Of a DNA stretch of 64,000 nt, positions 19,437-28,884 are shown one piece after another; the stretch's first letter is position 1, and the number at the start of each line of letters is the position of its first letter. This DNA is from Roseomonas aerilata DSM 19363 (lineage in GTDB: Bacteria; Pseudomonadota; Alphaproteobacteria; Acetobacterales; Acetobacteraceae). A program made the translations under genes and the position numbers. The notes below the pieces were generated by a model. The model saw only the letters and a list, made by a program, of their open reading frames with translations. It ran no database searches and was not told the origin of the DNA. Where the stretch lies: contig NZ_JONP01000016.1 of NCBI RefSeq assembly GCF_000711725.1, positions 45,537-109,536 of the forward strand, written 5' to 3'.

Positions 19437-20363
19437 TTACTTCTTCAGCCGGGGGTTGAGGACATCGCGCAGATGGTCGCCAACAAGGTTGATCGAGACG
19501 ATCGTCACCAGCAGCGCGATGCCGGGATAGAAGGAGATCCAGTACTTGCCGGAGAGCATGTACTCGTAGCCATTGGCGATCAGCAGCCCGAGCGAGGGCT
19601 CGGTGATCGGCACGCCGAGGCCGAGGAAGGACAGCGTCGCCTCCAGCGCGATGGCGCGGGCGATCTGGATCGTCCCCACCACGATCAGCGGCGGCATGCA
19701 GTTGGGCAGCAGGTGCCGGAAGATGATGCGCCGCGTCGGCAGGGCCAGGCACTGCGCCGCCTCGATATACTCCCGCCGCCGCTCCACCAACGCCGTGCCG
19801 CGGACGGTTCGGGCGTAATAGGCCCATTCCACCACAATCAGCGCGAAGACCACGTTCATGATCCCCTTGCCCAGGAAAGCCAGGATCATCAGCGCCGAAA
19901 GGATGGTCGGGAAGGAGAGCTGGAGGTCCACCAACCGCATGATGATCGTGTCGGTCCGCCCGCCGGCATAGGCCGCGAGCATCCCGAGGGAGGCCCCGAT
20001 CAGCGCCGCCGCGATGGCCGAGCCCGCGCCCACGATAAGGCTGATCCGAAGCCCGTACATGATACCGGACAACATGTCCCGCCCCTGGTCGTCGGTGCCG
20101 AGCCAGTAGGTCATGGTGTCGGCGGCGTTGCGCGACCCCGGCTCCAGCCGCCCGTCCATGATGTCGAGCTGCGCGAGGTCGTAGGGATTCTGCGGCGAGA
20201 TCAGCGGCGCGAAGACCGCCACCAGCACGATCACGGTGAAGACGACCAGCGCCCCCGTCGCGATCTTGCTCTCGAAGAACTCCGAGACGAAACGCCGGAA
20301 CGGCGTCTCGACCCGTGGCGCCTTGACGGCGGGCGCGCCCCCCGCGGTGGTCGCGCTCATCAC
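19437..20363 (-). CDS. dppC: Di/oligopeptide ABC transporter permease (DppC type)
   Basis: A 308-residue permease: N-terminal OppC_N segment (FRRFVSEFFESKIATGALVVF), then five or six membrane helices with the EAA-type loop RRREYIEAAQCLALPTRRIIFRH. GTDDQGRDMLSGIMYGLRISL is the family hallmark. ATGA overlap with dppB. Confidence 0.92.
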   Translation of the reverse strand: MMSATTAGGAPAVKAPRVETPFRRFVSEFFESKIATGALVVFTVIVLVAVFAPLISPQNPYDLAQLDIMDGRLEPGSRNAADTMTYWLGTDDQGRDMLSGIMYGLRISLIVGAGSAIAAALIGASLGMLAAYAGGRTDTIIMRLVDLQLSFPTILSALMILAFLGKGIMNVVFALIVVEWAYYARTVRGTALVERRREYIEAAQCLALPTRRIIFRHLLPNCMPPLIVVGTIQIARAIALEATLSFLGLGVPITEPSLGLLIANGYEYMLSGKYWISFYPGIALLVTIVSINLVGDHLRDVLNPRLKK

Positions 20364-21331
20364 TTGCTCTCCAGCCGCACGCGCGGATCAAGGACCGAGT
20401 AGAGCAGGTCCACCACGAGGTTGATGACGATGAACATCAGCACGATGCTCATCAGGTAGGCGACGATCACGGGGCGGTCGAGCACGTTGATGCTGTCGAT
20501 GATCAGCTTGCCCATGCCCGGCCAAGCAAACACGCTCTCCGTCACGACGGAGAAGGCGATGGTCGAGCCCAGCTCCAGCCCTACCACGGTCACCACGGGG
20601 ATGAGGATGTTCTTGAACACGTGCACCCCGATCACCCGCTGCGGCGAGAGCCCCTTGGCGCGCGCGAACTTCACGTAATCCATCAGCATCGTCTCCCGCA
20701 CACCTGCGCGGGTCAGGCGGATCACGAGGCTGATCTTGAACAGGGCGAGGTTCAGCGCCGGCATCACCATATGGGCCAGCCCGTCCCGCGTCAGGAACGA
20801 CCAGCGCATTCCCAGGAACTCCGCCGTTTCCCCCCGCCCGGTGGAGGGCAGCCAGCCGAGCTGCACCGCGAACACCATGATCAGCATCAGCCCCACCCAG
20901 AAGGTGGGCAGCGAGAAGCCGAGGATGGACCCCGCCATGATCGCCTTGGCGCCGGCCCCATTCGGCCGCAGCCCCGCATAGAGCCCGAGCGGCAGGCCGA
21001 CGAGGATCGCGAGGAAGGTCGCGCCGAAGGCCAGCTCCAGCGTCGCCGGCGCCCGCTGCCCGATGAGCTTCAGCGCCGGCTCGTTGAACACGAAGGACCG
21101 CCCGAGGTCGCCCCGCACCGCATTCGACAGGAAGGCGAGGTACTGCTCCCACAGCGGCTTATCGAGGCCCAGCGCCGCGATGGCGCGCGCGCGCTCCGCC
21201 TGATCGGCGTCCGGGGAGATAAGAATCTCCACGGGATCGCCGATGGCGTAGACGCCGACGAAGACGATGACGGACATGGCCAGCATGACCAGCGCGGCCT
21301 GGATCAGCCGGCGCAACAGGTAAACGCTCAT
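20360..21331 (-). CDS. dppB: Di/oligopeptide ABC transporter permease (DppB type)
   Basis: A 323-residue permease: MSVYLLRRLIQAALVMLAMSVIVF is the first membrane helix; the EAA loop is MDYVKFARAKGLSPQRVIGVHVFKN. The dipeptide/nickel permease signature PTFWVGLMLIMVFAV is near residue 140. It lies between the binding-protein genes and dppC in one transcript. Confidence 0.92.
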   Translation of the reverse strand: MSVYLLRRLIQAALVMLAMSVIVFVGVYAIGDPVEILISPDADQAERARAIAALGLDKPLWEQYLAFLSNAVRGDLGRSFVFNEPALKLIGQRAPATLELAFGATFLAILVGLPLGLYAGLRPNGAGAKAIMAGSILGFSLPTFWVGLMLIMVFAVQLGWLPSTGRGETAEFLGMRWSFLTRDGLAHMVMPALNLALFKISLVIRLTRAGVRETMLMDYVKFARAKGLSPQRVIGVHVFKNILIPVVTVVGLELGSTIAFSVVTESVFAWPGMGKLIIDSINVLDRPVIVAYLMSIVLMFIVINLVVDLLYSVLDPRVRLESK

Positions 21332-21377
21332 GCGTGATCCCTTTCCGTCAACGCCCCTGTCCTAGTCAAGTCCGGCT

Positions 21378-22961
21378 TCAGGGAGCCGCCGGCCGCACGT
21401 CCTGCGCGCGCGACAATTCGTCGCTCCGCGCCTCGTGCCGGACGCCGCGCCGCATGGCCCAGGTGTTGGTCTGGATGTGGATCGGGATCACCGCCACGTC
21501 CTCCGCCGCGATCCGTTCCGCATCCAGCACCAGCTTCTGCCGCTTCTCCTCGTCGAGTTCAGTCAGCGAGGCCTCGAGCAGCCGATCCACCTCCGGGTTG
21601 GAATAGCGCCCACGGTTGGAGGCGCCCCAGCCCTTCTCGGCGTTCACGGTGGCGAGGATGTTGCGCAGCGGGTGCGACCCGTCCGGATTGGACCCCCAGC
21701 CGATGAGATGCGCGGAGAACTCCTGCCGCGCCGCCCGGCCGACGAAAACGGCCCAGGTCTGCCCCTCCACCGCCGTCCGCACGCCGATGCGGGTCCAGGT
21801 CTGGCCGATCGCCTGGATGATCCGTCCGTCGTTGATGTAACGGTCGTTCGGCCCGTTCAGCTGGATGCGGAACCCGTTCGGATATCCTGCCTCCGCCAGC
21901 AGCCGCTTCGCCCCCTCGGGATCGTAGCGGGTGGGCTGCACATCCGGCACATGGCCGGTCACGCCCGGCGGCAGGAACTGCCCAGCGGGCGTCGCCGCCC
22001 CCTCCATCAGCCGGTCCACGATCGCCTGCCGGTCCACGGCCATGGAGAGCGCGCGCCGCACTCGCACATCCCGCAGCGGATTCCGCCCCAGCGGCTTGCC
22101 GTCATTGTCGGTGATGAACGGCGAGTTCTCGTTTGCCCCCCGCAGGTGATCCAGCCCGAGGAAGACCAGCCGCAACCCCACGGTCTCGCTCAGCGCGATG
22201 CGCTGGTCATTCCGCAGCTTCGCCAGGTCCGTCGTCGGCACCTGGTCGATGAAGTCCACGTCGCCCGCCAGCAGGGCCGCCGTGCGGGAGGCATCGTTCG
22301 TGATCATGCGGTAATTCACGCGCTCATAGGCTGGCTTCGGGCCCCAATAGGCGTCGTTCCGCACGAACTCGATCCGGTCACCGTTGCGGTAGCTCACCGC
22401 GCGGTAGGGCCCGGTTCCGACCGCGGCGCGAAGGGCGTTGAAGTCCTCCGTCGTCGCGTTCTCCGCCGTCTCCTTGTCCAGGATCCGCACGTTCGTCATG
22501 TCCAGCGGCAGCAGCGGGTAGGGCTGCGCCGTGTGGAAGCGAATGGTGAGCGAATCCACGATCTCCACCCGCGTGATCGGCTTCGCGTAGACGGCGTAGG
22601 AAGCCGGGCTGTTCGGCACGTTCGGCAGCCGGGCGAGGGTGAAGGCAACGTCCTCGGCCGTGAAGGCATTGCCATTCTGGAAGCGCACGTTCGGCCGTAG
22701 CTTGAACTCCCAGGTCGTCGGCCCGACGACGTGCCACTCCGTCGCCAGGCCCGGGATGTTCCGGGCCTGCGCGTCCGTGTTCACCAGCTTGTCGAAGATC
22801 ATGTCCGCCACAGCATTGTTGGGCGAGAGCTGGTGATAGTGCGGGTCCAGCGACGTGACCGGTGCGCCCACCGCCATGGTGAGCGTCTGCGCCCATCCCG
22901 CCGCCGGGCCGCCAATGATGGCCGCGAGCGCCACCGTCGCGCCGAGCAGAAGCTTCTTCAT
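21378..22961 (-). CDS. ABC transporter substrate-binding protein, family 5, paralogue A
   Basis: A 527-residue periplasmic binding protein of SBP_bac_5 type. Sec signal peptide MKKLLLGATVALAAIIGGPAAGWAQ; start at 22961 follows GGAGGA by six bases. Family blocks are LDPHYHQLSPN, WEFKLRPNVRFQNG, GTGPYRAVSY and YNGP...NDRYINDGRIIQAIGQTWTRIG. It lies 46 bases upstream of dppB and therefore probably supplies that transporter. Substrate (peptide, glutathione, opine or sugar) cannot be read from sequence. Confidence 0.9.
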   Translation of the reverse strand: MKKLLLGATVALAAIIGGPAAGWAQTLTMAVGAPVTSLDPHYHQLSPNNAVADMIFDKLVNTDAQARNIPGLATEWHVVGPTTWEFKLRPNVRFQNGNAFTAEDVAFTLARLPNVPNSPASYAVYAKPITRVEIVDSLTIRFHTAQPYPLLPLDMTNVRILDKETAENATTEDFNALRAAVGTGPYRAVSYRNGDRIEFVRNDAYWGPKPAYERVNYRMITNDASRTAALLAGDVDFIDQVPTTDLAKLRNDQRIALSETVGLRLVFLGLDHLRGANENSPFITDNDGKPLGRNPLRDVRVRRALSMAVDRQAIVDRLMEGAATPAGQFLPPGVTGHVPDVQPTRYDPEGAKRLLAEAGYPNGFRIQLNGPNDRYINDGRIIQAIGQTWTRIGVRTAVEGQTWAVFVGRAARQEFSAHLIGWGSNPDGSHPLRNILATVNAEKGWGASNRGRYSNPEVDRLLEASLTELDEEKRQKLVLDAERIAAEDVAVIPIHIQTNTWAMRRGVRHEARSDELSRAQDVRPAAP

Positions 22962-22987
22962 CCGCCTTCCTCCGTTCTTGCTTCTCG

Positions 22988-24568
22988 TCACGGCTGCGCC
23001 GGCCGCACGTCCTGCGCGCGGGTCAACTCGTCCGCCCGGGCATCGTGCCGCAGCCCGCGGCGCATCGCCCAGATGTTCTTCTGCGTGTGGATCGGAATGA
23101 TGCCGACATCGTCCATCGCGATCTGCGTGGCTTCGCGCAGCAGCGCCTCCCGCCGCTCGTTGTCGAGCGTGCGCAGCGCCGTCTCCATGGCCGCGTCCAT
23201 CGCCGCGTTGCTGTAGCGCCCGCGGTTCGACCCCCCGAAGCCCCGCTGCGGGTTATAGGTCGCGAGCAGCGAGCGCAGCGGGTTCGACGCCTCGCCCGAG
23301 GATGTCCCCCAGCCCGCCAGCATCGCCGAGAGCTCCTGCCGCCCCGCGCGAGCGACGAAGGTGGCCCAGGGCTGCGCCTCCACGCTCGTCCTCACCCCCG
23401 CGCGCGTCCACATCTGTCCGATCGCCTGGATGATCCGCGCGTCGTTCATGTAGCGATCGTTCGGCCCGTGCAGCGTCAGCCGGAAGCCATTCGGGTAACC
23501 CGCCTCCGCCAGCAGGCGCCGCGCCCCATCGGGATCGCCGCGCTGCGCCACCAGCCCAGGGATGAAGCCAAAGCCCCCCGCCGGCAGCAGCTGCACCGTG
23601 GGCGTGGAGGCACCCTCCATCACGCGCTCGGAGATGGCCGCACGGTCGATCGCGATGGAGAGCGCGCGCCGCACCCGCACGTCCTTCAGCGGGTTGCGCG
23701 GCAGCAGCCGCCCGTCCTCCCCCGTTGCGAAAGGCGTTGGGCCCTCGCGGGAATGATCGAGCGCGAGGTAGATCAGCCGCAGCCCATCCGTCTCACTCAG
23801 CTGCACCCGCGCGTCGTTGCGTAGCTTCGCGATGTCGCTCGTCGGCACCTGGTCGATGAAGTCCACGTCGCCCGACAGCAGCGCCGCCGTCCGCGCCGCG
23901 TCGTTCGTGATCATCCGATAGCTCACCCGCGACCAGTGCGGCCGGTCGCCAAAGTAGGAGTCGTTGCGCGCGTACTCGATCCGGTCGCCGTTGCGGTGGC
24001 TGATGAGGCGGAAGGGGCCGGTGCCGATCGCGAGCTTCCCGGAATTGAAATCCTCGGTCAGCGGGTTGGCGTGGGTCTCGCTGTCCAGCATCTCCACCTG
24101 CGCCAGATCGACTGGCAGCAGCGGATAGGCGCCGTTCGTGTGCAGCCGCACCGTCAACGGGTCCACCACCTCCACCCGCTGGATCGCCCGGGTATAGATC
24201 CCGTAGGAGGAGGGGCTGTTCGGCACGGTCGGCACGCGGGCAATGGTGAAGGCCACGTCCTCCGCGGTGAAGGCGTTGCCGTTGTGGAAGGTCACGCCGG
24301 GGCGAAGCTTGAACTCCCAGACATCCTCGGCCACCGGCTGCCAGCTTTCCGCGAGCCGCGGCACCACCTGCGCCCGCGCGTCGAAGCCCGTCAGGCCGTC
24401 GAACAACATCTCCGCGACCGCAAAGTTAGGCGACAGCGCGTGGTAATGCGGATCAAGCGAGGTCACGGGCGCGCCGACCGCGAGGGTCAGCGTTTGCGCG
24501 ACGACCGGCGCGGAGATCGAAAGGCACGACAAAAGGGCGGCGCGCGCCACCAAGGCTACTCGCTGCAT
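22988..24568 (-). CDS. ABC transporter substrate-binding protein, family 5, paralogue B
   Basis: A 526-residue paralogue of the neighbouring gene with the same blocks (LDPHYHALSPN, WEFKLRPGVTFHNG, GTGPFRLIS, NDRYMNDARIIQAIGQMWTRAG) and a Sec signal peptide ending VVAQ near residue 25. First gene of the transporter transcript, 26 bases before paralogue A. Two binding proteins probably share one channel. Both end with the nearly identical tail ARxDELxRAQDVRPA. Confidence 0.9.
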   Translation of the reverse strand: MQRVALVARAALLSCLSISAPVVAQTLTLAVGAPVTSLDPHYHALSPNFAVAEMLFDGLTGFDARAQVVPRLAESWQPVAEDVWEFKLRPGVTFHNGNAFTAEDVAFTIARVPTVPNSPSSYGIYTRAIQRVEVVDPLTVRLHTNGAYPLLPVDLAQVEMLDSETHANPLTEDFNSGKLAIGTGPFRLISHRNGDRIEYARNDSYFGDRPHWSRVSYRMITNDAARTAALLSGDVDFIDQVPTSDIAKLRNDARVQLSETDGLRLIYLALDHSREGPTPFATGEDGRLLPRNPLKDVRVRRALSIAIDRAAISERVMEGASTPTVQLLPAGGFGFIPGLVAQRGDPDGARRLLAEAGYPNGFRLTLHGPNDRYMNDARIIQAIGQMWTRAGVRTSVEAQPWATFVARAGRQELSAMLAGWGTSSGEASNPLRSLLATYNPQRGFGGSNRGRYSNAAMDAAMETALRTLDNERREALLREATQIAMDDVGIIPIHTQKNIWAMRRGLRHDARADELTRAQDVRPAQP

Positions 24569-24677
24569 GCAGTCCCCCGGGTTTCCCGTTGGCGCCTTCC
24601 CCGCGCCGGTTCTAGCAGTCCGTCCAGCGTGCCGCTAGTTTGCGCTACCACGAGATTACAAAAGGGAGAGCTATAGA

Positions 24678-26312
24678 GTGACACAGCCCACCAGCCGGCG
24701 CCTGTTCGTGACGGCTCCCGCCGCCCTGGCCGCCATCACCGCCGGCCTCGCCCCCTCTCTGGCCCATGCCCAGGCTGGCGCCGGAGGGGCCAACGGCGCC
24801 GCAACGCGCCCACTGACCATCGGCATCGGCGGCGCCGTCACCTCGCTCGACCCGCATTTCTACAACGCCTCGCCGAACAACAGCCTCTCGATGCACATCT
24901 TTGACCGGCTGGTGGAGCGCGATGCCCAGACGCGCCTCATCCCCGGCCTCGCCCTCTCCTGGACGCCAGTGTCGGAGAAGATCTGGGAGTTCAAGCTCCG
25001 CCCTGGCGTGAAGTGGCACGACGGCCGCGACTTCACCGCCGACGACGTCGCCTTCACCGTCGAGCGCACGCCGAACGTCCCGAACTCCCCCGGTGGCTTC
25101 GGTGGCTTCGTCCGCTCCATCCAGCGCACCGAGATCGTGGACCCGCTGACGGTCCGCTTCCACACGGCCAGCCCCGCGCCCCTGCTGCCGACAGAACTGG
25201 GCTCGGTGGCCGTCGTCTCCCGCCATGCCGGCGGGAACGCGAGCACGGAGGACTACAACTCCGGCAAGGCTGCCATCGGCACCGGCCCCTACAAGATCGC
25301 GTCCTACTCGCCGGGCGACCGCACCGAGCTCGTCCGCAACGACGACTGGTTCGGCCCGAAGCAGCCCTGGAGCCGCGTCTCCTACCGCTTCATCGGCAAT
25401 GACAGCGCCCGCACCGCCGCCCTCCTGGCTGGCGACGTGGACCTGATCGACCAGGTACCCACGAGCGACCTCGCCCGCCTCCGCCGCGAGAGCCGTGTTG
25501 CCCTCGCCGAGGTCCAGGGCGTGCGCGTCATCTACCTGACCCTCGACCGCTCGCGCGACGGCAAGCCGGCTTTCATCACGGACAATGCCGGCCAGCCCCT
25601 GGCCAAGAACCCGCTGAACGACCTCCGCGTGCGCCAGGCGCTCTCGGCGGCCATCAATCGCGAGGCCCTCTGCCGCCAGGTGATGGAGGGCACCGCCGCG
25701 CCCACCGGCCAGTGGCTGCCCCCCGGCTCCTACTCCTACAACCCCGAGGTAAAGCCGGACCCCTTCAACCCCGACCGCGCCAAGGCCCTGCTCGCCGAGG
25801 CCGGCTTCCCCCAGGGCTTTAAGCTCACCCTGCACGGCCCGAACGACCGCTATCCCAACGACGCCCGCACCATCCAGGCAATCGCCCAGATGTGGCAGCG
25901 CATCGGCGTGGGCACCCAGGTGGAGGCGATGCCCTGGGCCACCTTCTCCGTCCGCAACAGCCGGCAGGAATTCGACGTCCGCCTCGGAGGCTGGGGCAGC
26001 GTGACCGGCGAGGCCTCCTACACGCTCGTGAACCTCATCGGAACCTACGACCAGGCAAAGCGCTTTGGCTCGACGAATTACGGCCGCTATACCAACCCTC
26101 AGCTGGACGCCCTGACTGAGCGCGCCACCTCCACCCTCGACGACAAGGAGCGGGAGCGCCTGCTGCAGCAGGGCGTGAAGATGTCGATGGACGACCTCGC
26201 CTTCATCCCGCTCTTCCAGCTCGTCAACATCTGGGCGCTCAAGCGCGGCCTCGCCTACGAGGCCCGGGCCGATGAGCGCACGCTGGCAATGAGCGTGACC
26301 CCCGGAGCCTGA
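24678..26312 (+). CDS. ABC transporter substrate-binding protein, family 5, paralogue C
   Basis: A third paralogue of 544 residues, transcribed away from the other two. GTG start at 24678 after GGGAG. Its signal peptide has a twin-arginine pattern (SRRLFVTAPAALAAITAG), unlike the Sec-type peptides of A and B, so it may be exported folded by Tat. The blocks SLDPHFYNASPN, WEFKLRPGVKWHDG, GTGPYKIASY and YPNDARTIQAIAQMWQRIG are conserved. It has no permease next to it on its own strand; it may feed the dppBCDF transporter across the divergent promoter or an unlinked one. Confidence 0.9.
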   Translation: MTQPTSRRLFVTAPAALAAITAGLAPSLAHAQAGAGGANGAATRPLTIGIGGAVTSLDPHFYNASPNNSLSMHIFDRLVERDAQTRLIPGLALSWTPVSEKIWEFKLRPGVKWHDGRDFTADDVAFTVERTPNVPNSPGGFGGFVRSIQRTEIVDPLTVRFHTASPAPLLPTELGSVAVVSRHAGGNASTEDYNSGKAAIGTGPYKIASYSPGDRTELVRNDDWFGPKQPWSRVSYRFIGNDSARTAALLAGDVDLIDQVPTSDLARLRRESRVALAEVQGVRVIYLTLDRSRDGKPAFITDNAGQPLAKNPLNDLRVRQALSAAINREALCRQVMEGTAAPTGQWLPPGSYSYNPEVKPDPFNPDRAKALLAEAGFPQGFKLTLHGPNDRYPNDARTIQAIAQMWQRIGVGTQVEAMPWATFSVRNSRQEFDVRLGGWGSVTGEASYTLVNLIGTYDQAKRFGSTNYGRYTNPQLDALTERATSTLDDKERERLLQQGVKMSMDDLAFIPLFQLVNIWALKRGLAYEARADERTLAMSVTPGA

Positions 26313-26324
26313 TCCGCGGCACAA

Positions 26325-26350
26325 TCCGGGAGGCCGTGAGGCCTCCCGGA
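26325..26350. terminator. 11-bp hairpin between convergent genes
   Basis: Perfect inverted repeat (TCCGGGAGGCC at 26325-26335, loop GTGA, complement at 26340-26350) between the stop of the paralogue C gene and the stop of the AsnC-type regulator. No T-run on either side, so a weak or Rho-assisted bidirectional terminator is likeliest. Confidence 0.6.
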
Positions 26351-26371
26351 ACCCCGGGGAAGGGGAGGGGG

Positions 26372-26836
26372 CTACTCCTCGTCGGCCTCGGCCACCGGCA
26401 GGATCATCGTCTCCTTCGCCGAGGAGAGCGCGACGACGACATCCGTCCGCTCCACCCCCGTCTGGCCCCGCACCTCGTCCGCCACGAAGCGCTCCAGCGC
26501 CTGGAGGTCGGGCAGCCGCAGCTTCAGCAGGTAATCCCAGGGCCCGCTGATCGCGTGGCACTCCAAAACCGCCGGCGCCCGGCGCATCGCCTTCCGGAAG
26601 GCCCCGTCGTCCCGTCCAGGCCGCAGCCCCACGGTCACGAAGGCCAGGAGTGCGCAGCCCACGGCCGCCGGGTCCAGCGCGGCGTGCCAGCCGCGAATCG
26701 TCTCCCTCTCCTCAAGGCGCTTCACCCGCTCCGCGGTGGCGGAAACCGAGAGCCCGGCGACCTTGGAGAGTTCCGCCAGTCCCGCCGCGCCGTCCTGCTG
26801 CACGGCGATGAGGATGTTCCTGTCGATCTCGTCCAT
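26372..26836 (-). CDS. Lrp/AsnC family transcriptional regulator
   Basis: A 154-residue regulator: helix-turn-helix at residues 15-45 (GLAELSKVAGLSVSATAERVKRLE) and a C-terminal ligand-binding RAM domain (residues 70-145, with CHAISGPWDYLLKLRLPDL, including the GxxDY loop of this family). Such proteins sense amino acids and usually control nearby transport or metabolism, so the peptide-transporter genes are plausible targets, but this is inference. A near-palindrome at 26867-26877 lies just upstream. Confidence 0.9.
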   Translation of the reverse strand: MDEIDRNILIAVQQDGAAGLAELSKVAGLSVSATAERVKRLEERETIRGWHAALDPAAVGCALLAFVTVGLRPGRDDGAFRKAMRRAPAVLECHAISGPWDYLLKLRLPDLQALERFVADEVRGQTGVERTDVVVALSSAKETMILPVAEADEE

Positions 26837-26866
26837 GCGGTGCAGCCTAAAGCCTGAACCGCACTT

Positions 26867-26877
26867 GGCAAATTACC
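26867..26877. promoter_or_regulatory. Possible autoregulatory site of the AsnC-type regulator
   Basis: GGCAAATTACC, an 11-base near-palindrome with one mismatched pair around a central A, 31 bases before the regulator start. The size and AT centre fit Lrp-type half sites, but a single short site is weak evidence. Confidence 0.2.
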
Positions 26878-26976
26878 GGCACGAATTCCGCCGGACGACC
26901 GCCCCGGCCAGTCCCCCTCCATTCAAGGTCGGCCGCATCGCAGAAGAATCGGACTGGCCGCAAGGCGCAGGCCACC

Positions 26977-27546
26977 TCAGACCACCGGCACCGTCCCGGT
27001 GGAGCGGCGCTTGCGGAAGAAGCGCCGGAACAGGAACACCGCAAGCACGACCAGCGCGCCGCCGGCAATGAAGTGGAATAGCCGCTCCGGCCCGATGAGC
27101 GCGCCAAGATACCAACCGGCGGCGACGAAGCTGCTTGCCCAGACGCCGGCCGCGATGAAGTTCAGCACGGCGAAGCGAAGCTGCCCCATGCCAGCCAGCC
27201 CACAAGCGGCGGCAGCCACGTTGCGGATGCCGTAGAGGAAGCGGAAGCTGAGAACGAAGAGCGTGCCGTACTGCAGCAGCATCGAGGTGGCACTGGCCAT
27301 CTTCGCCTCGGCTTTCGGATACCGCTTCACCAGCCCTGGCCCATAGCGACGGCCAAGAATGAACCAGGTCTGGTCCCCGAGGAAGGATCCGATCCAGACG
27401 GAGCCGAGCAGCAGGAAGGGATCGACCGCCCCCGTCATCGCGCCGATGGCCGCGGCGGCGAGCACGAAGGTCTCGCCCTCGAAGAACGCCCAGAGCCCTG
27501 CCAGCAGATATGCTGCGGCGCCATATTCAGCCCAGAACTCTGCCAC
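26977..27546 (-). CDS. DedA family membrane protein
   Basis: A 189-residue inner-membrane protein of the DedA/SNARE-associated family, thought to be undecaprenyl phosphate or phospholipid flippases. Acidic N-terminal motif FFEGETFVLAAAAIG, then GSFLGDQTWFILGRRYG, and the Arg motif FRFLYGIRN near residue 105. The Arg motif usually reads RFxPGxR; here Tyr replaces Pro, a moderate departure. A C-terminal basic tail follows the last helix. Confidence 0.85.
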   Translation of the reverse strand: MAEFWAEYGAAAYLLAGLWAFFEGETFVLAAAAIGAMTGAVDPFLLLGSVWIGSFLGDQTWFILGRRYGPGLVKRYPKAEAKMASATSMLLQYGTLFVLSFRFLYGIRNVAAAACGLAGMGQLRFAVLNFIAAGVWASSFVAAGWYLGALIGPERLFHFIAGGALVVLAVFLFRRFFRKRRSTGTVPVV

Positions 27547-27649
27547 GCAAGCCCCCGGTCTTTCGGCACATTATTACCGACACGTCATGCTTAAGAAAGC
27601 AGATTCCGTGGCGCGTTGCACCATTCGAGAAAGTCCGTTGCGTAGAACC

Positions 27650-27680
27650 AAAAACGAGATGGGGCGCCGTGAAGCGCCCC
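27650..27680 (-). terminator. Intrinsic terminator after the decarboxylase gene
   Basis: On the minus strand GGGGCG-8 bases-CGCCCC (27661-27680) followed six bases later by TTTTT (27654-27650), 18 bases past the decarboxylase stop. Confidence 0.7.
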
Positions 27681-27697
27681 ATCCATCCACCCTATAT

Positions 27698-28828
27698 TCA
27701 GATGTAGTGCTCGGCTAGGGGGAGGAACCCGTTGAACTTCTGGCTCGCATAGGTCGTCACATAGGCCCCGGCCGAGAGGATCTCGATCCGATCGCCATCC
27801 TTCAGCGACACGGGAAGCCGGTAGTTCGACTTCTCGTACAGGGTGTCGGTGCTGTCGCAGGTCGGCCCCGCGATCGTCACCGGGCCCTCCTCGCCCCCGT
27901 CATGCGGCGTGCGGAAGGCGTACTTGATCGCCTCGCCCTCCGTCTCCGCCAGCCCGCCGAAGCGACCGATGTCGAGGTAGACCCAACGCACCGGATCGTC
28001 CTTCGACTTGCGGGACACCAGCACCACCTCGGCCGAGACCACCGCCGCGTCCGCCGCGATGAAGCGCCCGGGCTCCACCACGATGTCCGGCAGGGCATTG
28101 CCGAAGTGCTCCGCCATCGCACCCATGATCGCGGCGCCGAAGTCGTCGATCTCCGGCACCTCGGAGCGGTAGCGGACGGGATAGCCGCCGCCGAGGTTCA
28201 CCATGCGAACCTTCACCCCGGCCTCGCGGAGGTCGGTGAAGAGCATGGCCACCTTGGCGATCGCCGCCGCATAGGCGGCCGTGTGGGTCTGCTGGCTGCC
28301 GACATGAAAGGAGAGGCCAAAGGGATCGAGCCCGAGCTCCCCCGCGCGGATCATCAGCTCCCGCGCCATCTCGACCTCGCAGCCGAACTTGCGCGACAGC
28401 GGCCACTCGGCGCCGTCATTGCCGACGAGGATGCGGCAATAGACGCGCGAGCCCGGCGCGGAGCGCGCCAGCTTCTCCAGCTCGCCCTCGGAGTCGAAGG
28501 CGAACATCCGCACGCCGCGGGCATAGGCGGCCCGGATCGCGCTCTCCTTCTTCACCGTGTTCCCATAGGAAACCGCTTCAGGCGCCGCGCCGGCCTCGAG
28601 CGCCGCCGAGACCTCCTCGTAGGAGGCCGCGTCGAAGCAGGAGCCGAGGCCCGCCAGCCGCTCCAGGATCGGAGCGGCCGGGTTTGCCTTCACCGCATAG
28701 TAGATGCGGGCAAGCGGCAGCGCCGCCTGAAGCCGGCGATAATTCGTCTCAACCCGATCCACGTCGAGCACAAGGCACGGCGTGGCCGGCTGAACATCGG
28801 CCAGGAACTGCGCGATTTTCGGAGTCAT
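27698..28828 (-). CDS. Type III PLP decarboxylase (ornithine/lysine decarboxylase family)
   Basis: A 376-residue fold-III decarboxylase, length and motifs as in alphaproteobacterial ornithine decarboxylases. The PLP lysine is K47 in IYYAVKANP, GGGYP is the phosphate loop, and the catalytic Cys is C324 in GPTCDSTDTLY, which also carries the Asp that recognises the distal amine. It would make putrescine from ornithine (or cadaverine from lysine). The start at 28828 follows GGAGG; the longer frame to 29185 is leader sequence. A 378-base leader precedes it. The pot genes at 8620 import the same class of molecule. Confidence 0.88.
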   Translation of the reverse strand: MTPKIAQFLADVQPATPCLVLDVDRVETNYRRLQAALPLARIYYAVKANPAAPILERLAGLGSCFDAASYEEVSAALEAGAAPEAVSYGNTVKKESAIRAAYARGVRMFAFDSEGELEKLARSAPGSRVYCRILVGNDGAEWPLSRKFGCEVEMARELMIRAGELGLDPFGLSFHVGSQQTHTAAYAAAIAKVAMLFTDLREAGVKVRMVNLGGGYPVRYRSEVPEIDDFGAAIMGAMAEHFGNALPDIVVEPGRFIAADAAVVSAEVVLVSRKSKDDPVRWVYLDIGRFGGLAETEGEAIKYAFRTPHDGGEEGPVTIAGPTCDSTDTLYEKSNYRLPVSLKDGDRIEILSAGAYVTTYASQKFNGFLPLAEHYI

Positions 28829-28884
28829 CGCACCACCCTCCCCATAGCGAGGCGGCAGGCGTTCGCCATCGGCGATACGGCCAT
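28825..28884 (-). CDS. Possible 19-residue leader peptide of the decarboxylase gene
   Basis: An open frame MAVSPMANACRLAMGRVVR whose TGA overlaps the decarboxylase ATG (ATGA). No convincing Shine-Dalgarno precedes it, so translation is uncertain. It also contains the decarboxylase ribosome binding site. If translated, it would couple or control initiation downstream. Confidence 0.3.
   Translation of the reverse strand: MAVSPMANACRLAMGRVVR

Noticed and set aside
27547..27640. AT-rich minus-strand hexamers (TAATAAT) ahead of the DedA gene as promoter
   Set aside because: No convincing -35 at 16-18 bases; too weak to list.
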